This document shows positions 1 through 8,520 of a stretch of 35,362 bases of DNA, piece after piece. Under the pieces are notes generated by a model. It did no database searches. It saw only the letters and a list, made by a program, of their open reading frames with translations, and was not told the origin of the DNA. The translations under genes were made by a program, and so were the position numbers. The stretch's first letter is position 1, and each line of letters begins with the position of its first letter. Origin of the DNA: Candidatus Babelota bacterium (GTDB lineage: Bacteria > Babelota > Babeliae > Babelales > UASB340); assembly GCA_014730005.1 (NCBI GenBank), contig WJIY01000039.1, positions 1 through 35,362 on the forward strand, read 5' to 3'.

Positions 1-1
1 A

Positions 2-175
2 ATAGAGTCTGTTGGTAATTTGTTAAAAAATAAGTGCCAAATTGAACATACTAGACACCAAAGCTTTTCTGAATTATTTACAAATTTAATTGCTGGAATT
101 GCTGCATATAATTTTAGAAAATCTAAACCCTCTATTTTTACAGTTAAAAACAATATGAAATTGCTATTTGATTAA
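2..175 (+). CDS. IS982-family transposase, C-terminal fragment (cut by window edge)
   Basis: The window opens inside a plus-strand reading frame of 57 codons that ends in TAA. The translation contains 'QIEHTRHQSF' and 'NLIAGIAAYNF' and then 'KPSIF'. This is the pattern of the last part of IS982-family DDE transposases, where the final catalytic Glu lies in the 'IE(S/T)' just before a conserved 'IEHTRHRS' segment. The rest of the protein lies before base 1, so I cannot say whether the element is intact. The frame is below the size of the ORF track. Transposition would be cut-and-paste by the DDE catalytic triad if the upstream part is complete. I am fairly sure of the family and not of its activity. 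Confidence 0.75.
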   Translation: MESVGNLLKNKCQIEHTRHQSFSELFTNLIAGIAAYNFRKSKPSIFTVKNNMKLLFD

Positions 176-190
176 CCCGAGCTCGCGTTA
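173..190. mobile_element. Candidate right end of the IS982-type element
   Basis: The transposase stop codon overlaps an 18-nt near-palindrome, 'taacccgagctcgcgtta', with 8 of 9 pairs matching. It is much richer in G+C than the AT-rich flank that follows. IS982-family elements end in short terminal inverted repeats just after the transposase stop, so this is a plausible right terminus. The matching left end and target duplication lie outside the window, so this remains an inference. Confidence 0.4.
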
Positions 191-238
191 TTTATGATTA
201 ATAAAATTATTAAAATAAACATAGTACTAGTTTTTAAG

Positions 239-739
239 TTACTTTTTAATTTTTTTTCTCTTTATACCCAAAAATCTAGATGGTCCAAAATCTAAAAAAA
301 TGTGCGAAAAAGCACCTGCGACAAAAAATATATAGAACAAAAACAACTCTTTTTGATGTATTTTATTTAATTTAGCTATAAAAATAAATGGAAGTAAAGG
401 GATAAAAATTAAAAACCACACTTTATGTGTTAATTTTCGATGATTAGCAAGAATAGGAATAAAAGCCAAAATGCTCACCAGAGATAACAAAAGCCAATTT
501 TTAATTAAAATAGCAATAATTATTACAATAAAAAGAGGATAATAAATATATTTTTGAACCTTACTTTTGGTATCTATATCAGGGAATAATGAACCAAAAA
601 GACAAAAAAGTAAAAAAATTATGCCTCTTGAAAATGTAATCTCGATAATGTCTTTTTGCTTTAAAATATAAATAAAAATAAACGCAATCAATATAAAAGT
701 TACAAAACCTCCAATTAAATGAGTTTTATACTTTGGCAT
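239..739 (-). CDS. YdjM/DUF457-like membrane metal-dependent hydrolase
   Basis: This is an integral membrane protein of about 166 residues with four or five hydrophobic segments. It carries the polar motifs of the YdjM family (putative membrane-bound metal-dependent hydrolases): 'SLFPDID' after the second segment, 'HRKLTH' in the middle and 'GAFSHIFLDF' near the end. The spaced His and Asp residues are the supposed metal ligands. The ORF track starts at a TTG (754). I prefer the in-frame ATG at 739, which begins 'MPKYKTHLIGG', typical of the family. Either start overlaps the 3' end of the upstream SpoIID-domain gene, suggesting co-translation. The substrate is unknown for the family. The tail is strongly basic (RKKIKK). 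Confidence 0.65.
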   Translation of the reverse strand: MPKYKTHLIGGFVTFILIAFIFIYILKQKDIIEITFSRGIIFLLFCLFGSLFPDIDTKSKVQKYIYYPLFIVIIIAILIKNWLLLSLVSILAFIPILANHRKLTHKVWFLIFIPLLPFIFIAKLNKIHQKELFLFYIFFVAGAFSHIFLDFGPSRFLGIKRKKIKK

Positions 740-1964
740 ATTGTAATCTAGCAAATTGAGTTTTTGGATAATAAAATTTCAAAATTCTTTTAAAATCATA
801 ACCTCTCTTAACCATTTCTCGTGCTCCTCTTTGACATAATCCAATTTGATGACCAAATCCTTTTCCACTAAAAATTATTTGTTTTTTATGTTTTTTAACA
901 TTAAAGCTTAAACTCTTTATTTTATCTCTAAAGTTTTTCCAAAGATCCATACCTGAAATTTGACTTTTCATTTTTGAGAACCATATTTTGACATTATGCA
1001 CAATACCTGCTGCATCTTTTTTATCAACAAAAATACTTCTTAAATTGCCACAATTATTAAATTGGCTTTTAACTCTCGTACAACATTTTAATCGATGTAA
1101 AAATTCTTGCTCAGAAATAACACGCTTCCACTGATACAAATTATAATTATTACAAAAATTACAACGATGTCTTCTTGCAAGATAAGGAGCTTTTTTAAAA
1201 TCTAAAACTTTCATTTTTGCTGGTATAATCCCACCACAACAAGCATCAAACATTGCTAAAATAACTTTTCCATCAAATGTTAAAATTAAATTTTTAGTTT
1301 CATCAATTGCTCTTCTCAAATGAATATACTTATGAAAACCATTATACGTTTGATGGAAATTTGTTCTTTTTAAATCATAAGATTTTTGGTGTTTTGAATT
1401 TCTAGCTTTTAAAATACAATTAACTGCATATGAACGAAATGCAACAACTTGAGCTTTTTGAACCTCCATAGGCCAATTTTGATAACTTTCAGATATTAAT
1501 ACGGAATATAAATAATCATCCAAATTTACAGTATTTATAATAAAAAGCTTATTGCAGCTTGAATCAATTTTAAATATTAATGTACCTTGATATGGTTTCC
1601 CATTAAGTTTTATCTGATTATCTGAAGATGTAATTTGTATCTCTTTGGACTTTGTCCTTTTAATCTCAACCAAATTATTTTTTTTTTCATTCGCCACAGG
1701 AATAAAAATACTATTATCTTTTACAATAATATTTAAATCTTTTTCTGAAATGGTAACTTTTTGTTTGATATTCGGACTTTGTAATGTTATTACAGAATCT
1801 TTTGAATTTATAGTAAAAACATTTTTTTCAATTGAATTTTTCTCATTTAATAAAACTCGAATATTTAGAGGAAAATTTATTTTAAAATTTGAATAATCGT
1901 GTGAGCTAGAAAAAAGACCTATATAAACAAAAAATAAAAGAATAAAAATATTAAAAAATTTCAC
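726..1964 (-). CDS. SpoIID/LytB-domain secreted protein (peptidoglycan-acting)
   Basis: This 412-residue protein has an N-terminal hydrophobic signal of about 20 residues and a C-terminal SpoIID/LytB domain. The domain shows 'SESYQNWPMEVQKAQVVAFR', with the Glu near residue 159 at the position of the catalytic Glu of SpoIID lytic transglycosylases. It also shows 'ACCGG', a 'CNFC' pair that could bind zinc as in SpoIID, and the closing 'GKGFGHQIGLCQRGA' signature. The family cleaves denuded peptidoglycan glycan strands (SpoIID) or enhances amidases (LytB). Such domains are not limited to spore formers, and nothing else here suggests sporulation. The start is GTG at 1964. Residues 25-140 form a poorly conserved N-terminal region. 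It is followed with overlap by the YdjM-like gene. Confidence 0.8.
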   Translation of the reverse strand: MKFFNIFILLFFVYIGLFSSSHDYSNFKINFPLNIRVLLNEKNSIEKNVFTINSKDSVITLQSPNIKQKVTISEKDLNIIVKDNSIFIPVANEKKNNLVEIKRTKSKEIQITSSDNQIKLNGKPYQGTLIFKIDSSCNKLFIINTVNLDDYLYSVLISESYQNWPMEVQKAQVVAFRSYAVNCILKARNSKHQKSYDLKRTNFHQTYNGFHKYIHLRRAIDETKNLILTFDGKVILAMFDACCGGIIPAKMKVLDFKKAPYLARRHRCNFCNNYNLYQWKRVISEQEFLHRLKCCTRVKSQFNNCGNLRSIFVDKKDAAGIVHNVKIWFSKMKSQISGMDLWKNFRDKIKSLSFNVKKHKKQIIFSGKGFGHQIGLCQRGAREMVKRGYDFKRILKFYYPKTQFARLQYAKV

Positions 1965-2062
1965 TTTATCTAAAACTCTCCAATGTCATTTCATATAGAA
2001 TTATTTTCTATCCAAAAATATTTTTTTCTTCGTAATTATTTAACACAATTCTATCATATAAA

Positions 2063-2554
2063 TTAAACAAAATTTATATTATTTTTTTCTAAAAATCGTA
2101 GGAAAGCAACTGGTATTTTTTCTTTCTTATCAATACCTATATTTGCAAGTTCATCAGCCACCTTGTTTCCTTTTCGCAAAACATGGGAAAACCTACAATC
2201 CAAACCTATCATTAACTTTTCCACTAATATTTTCAACTTTTGAAGTATTGGATTTTTTACCTTATATTCCCCCTTCATTTGTTTTACTAAAAGCTCGGAA
2301 TCAGAAATAACTAAAACTTTAGGATTATTTTTTTTGTTTAAAAAATCGATATCTCTTTTTTTCAGTTCAACTCTAAAAAAAAACAATCCTAATAATAATG
2401 CAAAATATTCTGCCTGATTATTAGTTTTTTCCTTTAAATAAAAACTTTTTCTTAATACTTCTTCACCTTCAATGGTTATATAAATTCCCGCTCCAGCAGG
2501 CCCGGGATTACCACGTGAAGCACCATCAACAAAAATTTGCCATTTTTCTTTCAT
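2063..2554 (-). CDS. rnhA: Ribonuclease HI family protein
   Basis: The 163-residue protein is a single RNase H fold, cutting the RNA strand of RNA-DNA hybrids such as primers and R-loops. The four acidic metal ligands are visible: D10 in 'FVDGASRGNPGPAG', E49 in 'TNNQAEY', D85 in 'VISDSELLV' and D134 in 'KGNKVADELAN'. H124 precedes the last Asp. The lack of a basic protrusion and the 'NNQAEY' form point to the short RVT_3-type RNase HI found in many bacteria and archaea rather than the E. coli form. It lies 11 nt downstream of the zinc-ribbon gene and is probably co-transcribed with it. A 98-nt gap separates it from the SpoIID gene downstream. Confidence 0.85.
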   Translation of the reverse strand: MKEKWQIFVDGASRGNPGPAGAGIYITIEGEEVLRKSFYLKEKTNNQAEYFALLLGLFFFRVELKKRDIDFLNKKNNPKVLVISDSELLVKQMKGEYKVKNPILQKLKILVEKLMIGLDCRFSHVLRKGNKVADELANIGIDKKEKIPVAFLRFLEKNNINFV

Positions 2555-2565
2555 TATTTTATCAA

Positions 2566-3303
2566 TTAATAATTATTTTTATTATTGTCTTTTTCTTCCT
2601 GCTCATCGTAATATAAAAAACGATAACAATTTCTACAAGGTAATACTCCAGATTTTTTTAATTTATATAAATCCTTGGTAAGAACAGGATAATAACAAGC
2701 GCTACAACTAGAATTAATTATAGAAACAATTGGATCCGACACCTTATCTTTCATACGATCATATTTTGTTAACCATTCAATCGGTATATCTTTTACGGCT
2801 TCATGACGTTTTTTAACTAATTCATTTTTTTGTTCAAACAAATCTTTTAAATTCGATTCTTGAATCTGCATCCCTTCTTGTAATTGAATAATCTTATTTT
2901 TAATATTATCTTTTTGTTTTTTTAGTTTCTTTTCAAATTCTTCTAATTCGTGCCAAGCCTGAACAAGCATATCATCCGCATGCATTCTTTGATGTGTTAA
3001 ATTCTTCAATTCTTTTTCAATAGCTTTATATTCTTTTTGATTGGATACTGAATCTAAGATCTCTTTTTTATGACTTTCCTTTTCTCTTAAGTCTTTTGCT
3101 GTAATTTCTTGTTCATTAACCTTTTTCTTCTTCTGTAATAGCTGTTCTTCAAGAAAAATTTTCTCTTGATTGAATTTTGGAATTTTATCTTGATCACGGG
3201 TCACAATTTTTTCTGTTTTAATAATCTCTGTATCTAATTTTTTTATTTTAAGATCAACATCAACTAATCTTTTAAGATTTTTCCATAAAGATTTTCCGAC
3301 CAT
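2566..3303 (-). CDS. Coiled-coil C4 zinc-ribbon protein (DUF164/CdsZ type)
   Basis: The protein has 245 residues. Residues 10-175 are strongly charged heptad-like sequence predicted to form a long antiparallel coiled coil. The C-terminal part has four cysteines, C200/C203 ('CSAC') and C223/C226 ('CRNC'), forming a zinc ribbon. This arrangement is the PF02591 family, widespread in bacteria and called CdsZ in chlamydiae; its role has been linked to nucleic-acid or secretion-related functions but is unsettled. Length and domain order are normal. The ATG at 3303 is preceded by a purine-rich stretch. It is the first gene of the unit with rnhA. Family assignment is firm; function is not. Confidence 0.75.
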   Translation of the reverse strand: MVGKSLWKNLKRLVDVDLKIKKLDTEIIKTEKIVTRDQDKIPKFNQEKIFLEEQLLQKKKKVNEQEITAKDLREKESHKKEILDSVSNQKEYKAIEKELKNLTHQRMHADDMLVQAWHELEEFEKKLKKQKDNIKNKIIQLQEGMQIQESNLKDLFEQKNELVKKRHEAVKDIPIEWLTKYDRMKDKVSDPIVSIINSSCSACYYPVLTKDLYKLKKSGVLPCRNCYRFLYYDEQEEKDNNKNNY

Positions 3304-3430
3304 AAATTCTTTCGTTTTTTTCTTACTAATAAAATGAAGGTGGCTTTAACCACGGTCATTCTTTTTTTAATGTGAACTACGTAAAAAAATACCTATATTA
3401 AATTGTATTTCTGAAAATAATTTTGATTAT

Positions 3431-3506
3431 TGGTGGGCCCACTAGGATTTGAACCTAGGACCTTTCGGTTATGAGCCGACTGCTCTGACCGCTGAGCTAT
3501 GGGCCC
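3431..3506 (-). tRNA. tRNA with CAT anticodon (elongator Met or Ile2)
   Basis: A 76-nt cloverleaf reads on the minus strand. It has a 7-bp acceptor (GGGCCCA/TGGGCCC), a GCTC/GAGC D stem, an anticodon loop 'CTCATAA' on a four-pair stem with a G-A mismatch at its base, a TTCAAAT T-loop, discriminator A and an encoded CCA. The 1-72 pair is G-C and the three G-C pairs of initiator tRNA are missing from the anticodon stem, so it is not tRNA-fMet. Whether C34 is modified to lysidine (giving Ile2) or not (giving Met) cannot be decided by eye. Confidence 0.9.
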
Positions 3507-3559
3507 GCCAAAGTTTTGAAATTTTTTTCAATAACATTATTATTGTAGACTAACTTTTT

Positions 3560-4561
3560 TTAGTTGTGAAGCAAAAAATCCTTTAATCTACAACTATATC
3601 CAAATTCATTATCATACCAACCAAAAATTTTATGCATTTTTCCATTACTTTTAGTTAATAAACTATCAATAATACAAGAGTGTGAATTTTGCTCAAAATC
3701 TGACGAAACCAACGGTTCTTCACAATATTGTAAAATACCTTTTAATTGATTTTGCGAATATCTTTTAAATACATCATTTATTAATTCTACGGTTAAATAA
3801 TCTTTTGTATCAAATGTAAAATCTATCAAAGACACAATCGGAATCGGCGCTCTTACAGCTAACGCCTGAAGCTTATCTCTATATTGGGGATAAAGTTTTG
3901 TTATAACTTTATCCGCTCCAGTACTTGTAGGAATTAAATTAATTGCTGCAGCTCTTGCTCTTCTTGGATCACTATCTTGTACATCTAATAATACTTGTGT
4001 ATTTGTATAAGCATGAATAGTTGTCATTAAACCTGATATCAAATCAAAATTTTCATCAATAACTTTAATCATTGGCGCAAAACAATTTGTAGTACAACTT
4101 CCTAAAGAAACAATCAAATTTTCTGATTTATATTCAGAATCATTAATTCCAGGAATAATGGTTACATCTTCTCCTTTAGCAGGCGCAGTTATTAAAATTT
4201 TTTTTGCCCCAGCTTTTAAATGTAATTGTGCCTTTGAACGTTGAGTAAACTTTCCTGTTGCTTCAACAACCCAATCAATATTAAAACTAGACCAAGGTAA
4301 TTTTTCAGGATCTAACTCAGATAATATTTTTATTTCTTTATTCCCAATAATTAATGAATTATTTAAATACTTAACTTTATTTTTAAATTGTCCCATAACA
4401 GAATCATATTGAAAAAGAAGAGCTGTTTGCTCCATTTTTCCAGGACCTATATTTATTGCAACAACATTCAAATCTTTGCTCGCTTTTTCATCTAATAGTA
4501 ACGCTCTTAAAAAACTTCTTCCTATTCTTCCAAAACCATTTATTGCGATTTTTTTTGCCAT
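3560..4561 (-). CDS. gap: Glyceraldehyde-3-phosphate dehydrogenase
   Basis: This is type I phosphorylating GAPDH, converting glyceraldehyde-3-phosphate to 1,3-bisphosphoglycerate in glycolysis or gluconeogenesis. I choose the ATG at 4561, giving 'MAKKIAINGFGRIGR' with the N-terminal nucleotide-binding loop. The upstream ATG at 4576 (overlapping the hflX stop as ATGA) would add five unlikely residues. The catalytic Cys is C156 in 'GSCTTNCFAP' and the catalytic His lies in 'TTIHAYTN'. The length of 333 residues is normal. Odd point: after 'VAIN', where NAD-specific enzymes usually have Asp, the sequence reads 'IGPGKME', so cofactor preference may be relaxed. It follows hflX directly and is probably co-transcribed. 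Confidence 0.95.
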   Translation of the reverse strand: MAKKIAINGFGRIGRSFLRALLLDEKASKDLNVVAINIGPGKMEQTALLFQYDSVMGQFKNKVKYLNNSLIIGNKEIKILSELDPEKLPWSSFNIDWVVEATGKFTQRSKAQLHLKAGAKKILITAPAKGEDVTIIPGINDSEYKSENLIVSLGSCTTNCFAPMIKVIDENFDLISGLMTTIHAYTNTQVLLDVQDSDPRRARAAAINLIPTSTGADKVITKLYPQYRDKLQALAVRAPIPIVSLIDFTFDTKDYLTVELINDVFKRYSQNQLKGILQYCEEPLVSSDFEQNSHSCIIDSLLTKSNGKMHKIFGWYDNEFGYSCRLKDFLLHN

Positions 4562-4572
4562 TCTATTACCTA

Positions 4573-5688
4573 TCATTTGAATTTATATTTTTTAAAAAAA
4601 GAAATTAAATCCTCAATACCATCTTTTGATTTTGTATGTATTTTTACATGTGGTTTATAACTATCAAATTCCTCTTCAAGGTTTTTTATTTCTTTTCTAG
4701 ATAATTTATCTATTTTGTTAAAAACTAATAAAGTTTTTTGTTTAACCCCTATCTCTTTTAAAGTTTCATTTACAATCTTGATTTGATCTTGCCATGTTGG
4801 ATTACTCACATCTACAACATGTAATAACAAATCTGCATATTTTAATTCATCCAAAGTTGATTTAAATGCCTCAATCAAATCATGTGGAAGCTGACTTATA
4901 AAACCAACAGTATCTGAAATTAATCCAATTTTTTCACCTTGAATAAATAATTCTCTTGTTGTTGTATCAAGTGTTGCAAAAAGCTTATCTTCAACAAGAA
5001 TATGACTTTTCGTCAAAAGATTTAATAAACTTGATTTACCTGCATTGGTATAACCAATTAAACAAATCAATGGAATTTGATTTTTTAATCTTCTTTTACG
5101 TTGCACCTCACGAGATTTCTTTAATATTTCAAGCTTTTTTTTAGCTTGTCTAAATTTTTTAGCCAAATGTCTACGAATCACCTCTTTGGATGTCTCTCCT
5201 GGCCCTCTCCCCCCAACAAAACCTGCTTGCTGTGCAAGTTCCACTCCCTTACCGGCTAAGCGTGTTTTTAAATATTCAATTTCTGCCATTTCTACTTGTA
5301 TTTTTCCCTCTGCAGTATGCGCAGATTCGCGAAAAATTTCCAAAATTAATTTTTCTCTGTCCCAAACATCACAATTTAAAAATTCCTCTAAATTTCTTTC
5401 TTGTAATGGAATTAAACTTTCCGAAAAAATAACTTCTTCAAATTTTTCTTTATCACAAAGCTCAATGAGTTCTTTCAATTTGCCTCTAGTCAAAAAATTC
5501 GCTTTATCAACATGCCTTAATTTTAAAAAAATAGTTTGGTCATATTTAAGTCCTAAAGTATTAACCAAACTTAAAAACTCATTAAAATAAGCTTTCATAT
5601 TTTTTATTTTGTTATAAGGGGTATAAACGCCAACAAGTAAAGTTTTTGGATGATACTCTTTTAAATCAATTGGATTTTTAGCTGACAT
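4573..5688 (-). CDS. hflX: Ribosome-associated GTPase HflX
   Basis: The 371-residue protein has the HflX N-terminal domain (about 1-135), a basic coiled-coil helix (about 165-200) and a TRAFAC GTPase domain. The G motifs are visible: P-loop 'GYTNAGKS' at 212-219, 'DTTTR' after the switch, 'DTVGF' at 259-263 and 'NKID' at 324-327. The glycine-rich 'GGRGPGETSKE' is a hallmark of the family. HflX binds the large ribosomal subunit and splits stalled or stressed 70S ribosomes. The ATG overlaps the end of the DJ-1 gene by 11 nt, and its TGA lies at the possible upstream start of gap, so the genes form one unit. The C-terminal domain is short. Confidence 0.93.
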   Translation of the reverse strand: MSAKNPIDLKEYHPKTLLVGVYTPYNKIKNMKAYFNEFLSLVNTLGLKYDQTIFLKLRHVDKANFLTRGKLKELIELCDKEKFEEVIFSESLIPLQERNLEEFLNCDVWDREKLILEIFRESAHTAEGKIQVEMAEIEYLKTRLAGKGVELAQQAGFVGGRGPGETSKEVIRRHLAKKFRQAKKKLEILKKSREVQRKRRLKNQIPLICLIGYTNAGKSSLLNLLTKSHILVEDKLFATLDTTTRELFIQGEKIGLISDTVGFISQLPHDLIEAFKSTLDELKYADLLLHVVDVSNPTWQDQIKIVNETLKEIGVKQKTLLVFNKIDKLSRKEIKNLEEEFDSYKPHVKIHTKSKDGIEDLISFFKKYKFK

Positions 5689-6235
5689 ACGGAGAAGTTC
5701 CTTCTTTTTCTAACATTTCTATTATTGCATCACTAAACTCATTTGCAAATTTAGGACCCTGTGCTGTTATTATTTTTTCATCATTTAAAACAACACAGCC
5801 CTGTGAAATATATTTAACATCATTTTCTTTCAATATTTCTAATGCATCTTCACTTGGATATATAGTAGCACTTTTACCAACTAATATTCTGCTCTGAGCT
5901 AAGGCTCCCACCGCATGACAAATGGCAGCTATAATTTTTTTAGAGCTATAAAAATATCGAATTATATCTTGTAACCTTGCATTATTCCAAAGATACTTTT
6001 CACTATCTGGTCCACCTGGAATTACCAAAGCATCATATTTTTGTAAAATTTCCTCATCCAAATCATCAAAATGAACATTTGGCATATGCTTATAGCCACC
6101 CACTCCTATAGCCGTTCCCGGTTTTAATCCCGCTACATCGACTTCAAACCCTCTATCAATTAGCATTCCATATGGTACCGAAAACTCAACATCTTGATAA
6201 TTCTCAGGCATTAAAATAAATAAAACTTTTTGCAT
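5678..6235 (-). CDS. DJ-1/PfpI family protein
   Basis: The 185-residue protein is of the DJ-1/ThiJ/PfpI superfamily. The nucleophilic elbow 'AAICHAVGAL' places Cys106 next to His107, and Glu17 in 'QDVEF' matches the Glu that contacts the reactive Cys in DJ-1. 'VIPGGPDSEK' is the conserved loop. Members act as glyoxalases, deglycases or redox-sensing chaperones; by length and motif this is closest to the DJ-1/YajL type. The ATG is preceded by 'AAAAGGAGTAAT', a good ribosome binding site. It is the first cytoplasmic gene of the unit with hflX and gap. A methylglyoxal-detoxifying role next to a glycolytic enzyme is plausible but inferred. Confidence 0.85.
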   Translation of the reverse strand: MQKVLFILMPENYQDVEFSVPYGMLIDRGFEVDVAGLKPGTAIGVGGYKHMPNVHFDDLDEEILQKYDALVIPGGPDSEKYLWNNARLQDIIRYFYSSKKIIAAICHAVGALAQSRILVGKSATIYPSEDALEILKENDVKYISQGCVVLNDEKIITAQGPKFANEFSDAIIEMLEKEGTSPYVS

Positions 6236-6290
6236 ATTACTCCTTTTAATTTAATTTTTTAACTTTTAAAGTTAACAAAATAAAACTATT

Positions 6291-6977
6291 TTATTGTATA
6301 TTTTCTTTTGAAACAAAAGAGCTTTTATCCTTATATTTAGGATTATTAAACTTTAAAATATACCGCGTCGGATTTCCATTTTCATAATAAAAATCAAATA
6401 AAGTAAATCCTGCACTTTTTAATGCATAAAAACTTCTAAGATTCCAAATTTCAACATGAGCAATAAAACTTGGCTTATTTTTTATTTTAAAATATTGTTC
6501 AGTAATAAGCTTTACTGCTTCTTTGAATCTTCCTTTTCCCCAATAATTTTCATGTATACCAACCCCAAATTGTCCATTTTTATCTCTTTCACGAATATCA
6601 ATAAAACCAATTAATTTATTATCCTTATTATCAAAAATTAAATAAAAAAATAATTCTCCAGCAATTTCTTTTCTTAGTGTTTTTTCTAAAAAATTTTTGG
6701 TCCATTCAAAAGAAGGCTTTGCCGGAAAATAAAGAGGTCCCGTCACAGCGGGCGAAAGTATTTTTCGAAAATCTTCAAAATATTCTGGTTTTATTCTTTT
6801 AAGAGTAACAATTTTTCCTTTTATTTCTGCTGGTCTTTGGTTAGATTCAGAAACTTCTTTTTTTTGAACCCGTGATTTTGACTTAAAATTATATCTAAAA
6901 ATATAACTAAATATAATAATCCCAACCACACCAAGTATAATAAAAAAAAATTTAACTCTATTAGTTTTTATATACAT
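6291..6977 (-). CDS. Membrane-anchored GNAT acetyltransferase
   Basis: Residues 8-28 form one transmembrane helix, followed by a basic linker and a GNAT domain of the RimJ/RimL type (about 53-215). The acetyl-CoA-binding motif is visible as 'GVGIHENYWGKGRFKEA', and 'NLRSFYALKSAGF' is the usual C-terminal helix-strand signature 'N.(R/A)S...(E/K)..GF'. Such enzymes acetylate protein N-termini or small amines. An N-terminal membrane anchor is unusual for this family; by the positive-inside rule (basic residues on both sides) the topology is ambiguous. It lies 55 nt upstream of the DJ-1 gene and could share a promoter in the divergent region 6978-7107. Confidence 0.75.
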   Translation of the reverse strand: MYIKTNRVKFFFIILGVVGIIIFSYIFRYNFKSKSRVQKKEVSESNQRPAEIKGKIVTLKRIKPEYFEDFRKILSPAVTGPLYFPAKPSFEWTKNFLEKTLRKEIAGELFFYLIFDNKDNKLIGFIDIRERDKNGQFGVGIHENYWGKGRFKEAVKLITEQYFKIKNKPSFIAHVEIWNLRSFYALKSAGFTLFDFYYENGNPTRYILKFNNPKYKDKSSFVSKENIQ

Positions 6978-7107
6978 ATTTAAATTTCCAAAAGCTTTAA
7001 ATATTAAAAATCAATATGTTATAAGTTACAAAAATGTATATCACTTTATATATACTATGTACATAAATTATAAAAAACTAATTATCTTAAAGTTAAGGAA
7101 TTAAAAG

Positions 7108-8448
7108 ATGTTAAAAAAAATAATCATTTTTTTAATTTTTACTTCTAATTTAGCAAATGCATCAAAAATAACTGTTTATAATCAATCTAAAAAACCAGTC
7201 CTAATAAAACTTGATATTAAAAACAAAAAGGATAAAAAAAAAATAATTCCCAGCTTAGGAAAAATGGAAGCAACTGGATTTGTTAAAAAAATAATAGCAT
7301 TAGAAATTGATCCTGGTAATAAAAAACACCCAAAACTAATTTCTTTAACATTAAAAAATCCCAAAAAAGAAAATAATTCTGTTGTATTTGATTATAATGA
7401 AAAAAACAATCCTATCCTCTATGAAGGTATGTATGGATTATCTAAACCGATAAGTTTTCTTACAATATCAGATCAACATCCCATAACAACAATTCCCTCC
7501 AATTTAAGAAACATAAACCAAGATTTATATAATTGGAAGAAAAGTAACCTCGAACAAAAAATAAAAGATCATAAAGAAATGTTTAAATTAAAAAATCAAA
7601 TGATGCAATATATAGCAAATAAAAATAATAATATTTGGGCCGTTATTATGGCAGGTGACATGGCTGGGGGATTTGGAAAAAAATCTGAAACCAAAGCATT
7701 TAAACAAATTTGGTATGACCCCTTAATGAATGCATTTAAAAAAGTTGGAGGCAATGTTTATGTAGGTATTGGAAATCATGATACTTATTGGTCAAGCCCT
7801 TCCGAGCCTAAACCGCCCGCAATATTGCGATTTATTAAAGAAACTTACGGTAGTTATCTTTATTCTTTTAATATAGGTCCTATTCATTTCATTCATTTAG
7901 GACTTCATCCTTCTATAAATAGACAAGATTTCAAATATAATCCTAATAAATTAGATAATTCCTTACTTTTTTTAAAAGCAAATCTTGCCGGTATATCTAA
8001 AACAACACCCATTGTTATTTTCTTTCATTATCCAATACATGGAGAAATGAGTGATTGGTGGACAAAAGCAGAAAAAGCCGACTTTTATAATACAATAAAA
8101 GATTATAATGTAATTCTAATAATTGTTGGACATCATCACAAATCAGCTAGATTTAGGTTTGGTAAAACATTCGGAGATAAGGTAATTCCTGTAGTACAAG
8201 CCGCTGGCGATGAATTCGCCATGATTAAATGGTCTCCATTAAAACCAACTGCTGTTGAAATTCAATTTATTAATAAAAAAGGAGAAAAAATACCCTATCC
8301 TATACAAAAAGCACAAATGGGAGATAAAATTGAATCAATTTTCAGAAAAGAAATTGAAAAACAAAAAAAATTAAAAAAATTAAATAATCTCAAAAATGAA
8401 CATCACAGATTTATAATGCAATTATGGGAAAAAGAAAACAAAAAATAA
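7108..8448 (+). CDS. Secreted calcineurin-like metallophosphoesterase with N-terminal accessory domain
   Basis: The 446-residue protein has a signal peptide (about 1-18, ending 'NLANAS'), a small N-terminal domain (about 19-85) and a metallophosphoesterase domain. All the blocks are present: 'ISDQHP' (D-x-H), 'MAGDMAGG' (GD), 'GIGNHDTYW' (GNHD), 'FFHYPIHG' (H) and 'VGHHHK' (GHxH). These ligate two metals that hydrolyse phosphomono- or diesters; the substrate is not evident. The N-terminal part 'ITVYNQSKKPVLIKLDI' resembles the start of the small secreted protein at 32227-32712, suggesting a shared domain. The C-terminus is a charged helix (about 405-446). The start is ATG after 'AAGGAATTAAAAG'. 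It stands alone and is divergent from the GNAT gene. Confidence 0.85.
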   Translation: MLKKIIIFLIFTSNLANASKITVYNQSKKPVLIKLDIKNKKDKKKIIPSLGKMEATGFVKKIIALEIDPGNKKHPKLISLTLKNPKKENNSVVFDYNEKNNPILYEGMYGLSKPISFLTISDQHPITTIPSNLRNINQDLYNWKKSNLEQKIKDHKEMFKLKNQMMQYIANKNNNIWAVIMAGDMAGGFGKKSETKAFKQIWYDPLMNAFKKVGGNVYVGIGNHDTYWSSPSEPKPPAILRFIKETYGSYLYSFNIGPIHFIHLGLHPSINRQDFKYNPNKLDNSLLFLKANLAGISKTTPIVIFFHYPIHGEMSDWWTKAEKADFYNTIKDYNVILIIVGHHHKSARFRFGKTFGDKVIPVVQAAGDEFAMIKWSPLKPTAVEIQFINKKGEKIPYPIQKAQMGDKIESIFRKEIEKQKKLKKLNNLKNEHHRFIMQLWEKENKK

Positions 8449-8520
8449 GTATAATATTACAAACAATAAATCTCAACCAGACTAAAAACCGATGTATTTT
8501 AAAAGATATTTTATTGATCA

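Noticed and set aside
726-1964. SpoIID-domain gene as evidence for sporulation
   Set aside because: SpoIID/LytB domains occur in many non-spore-forming bacteria, and no other sporulation gene is present.
3431-3506. Initiator tRNA-fMet
   Set aside because: The 1-72 bases form a G-C pair and the three consecutive G-C pairs of the initiator anticodon stem are missing.
5186-5590. 134-aa plus-strand ORF (and 5190-5432, 4956-5144)
   Set aside because: They lie entirely antisense to hflX, whose GTPase motifs are unmistakable.
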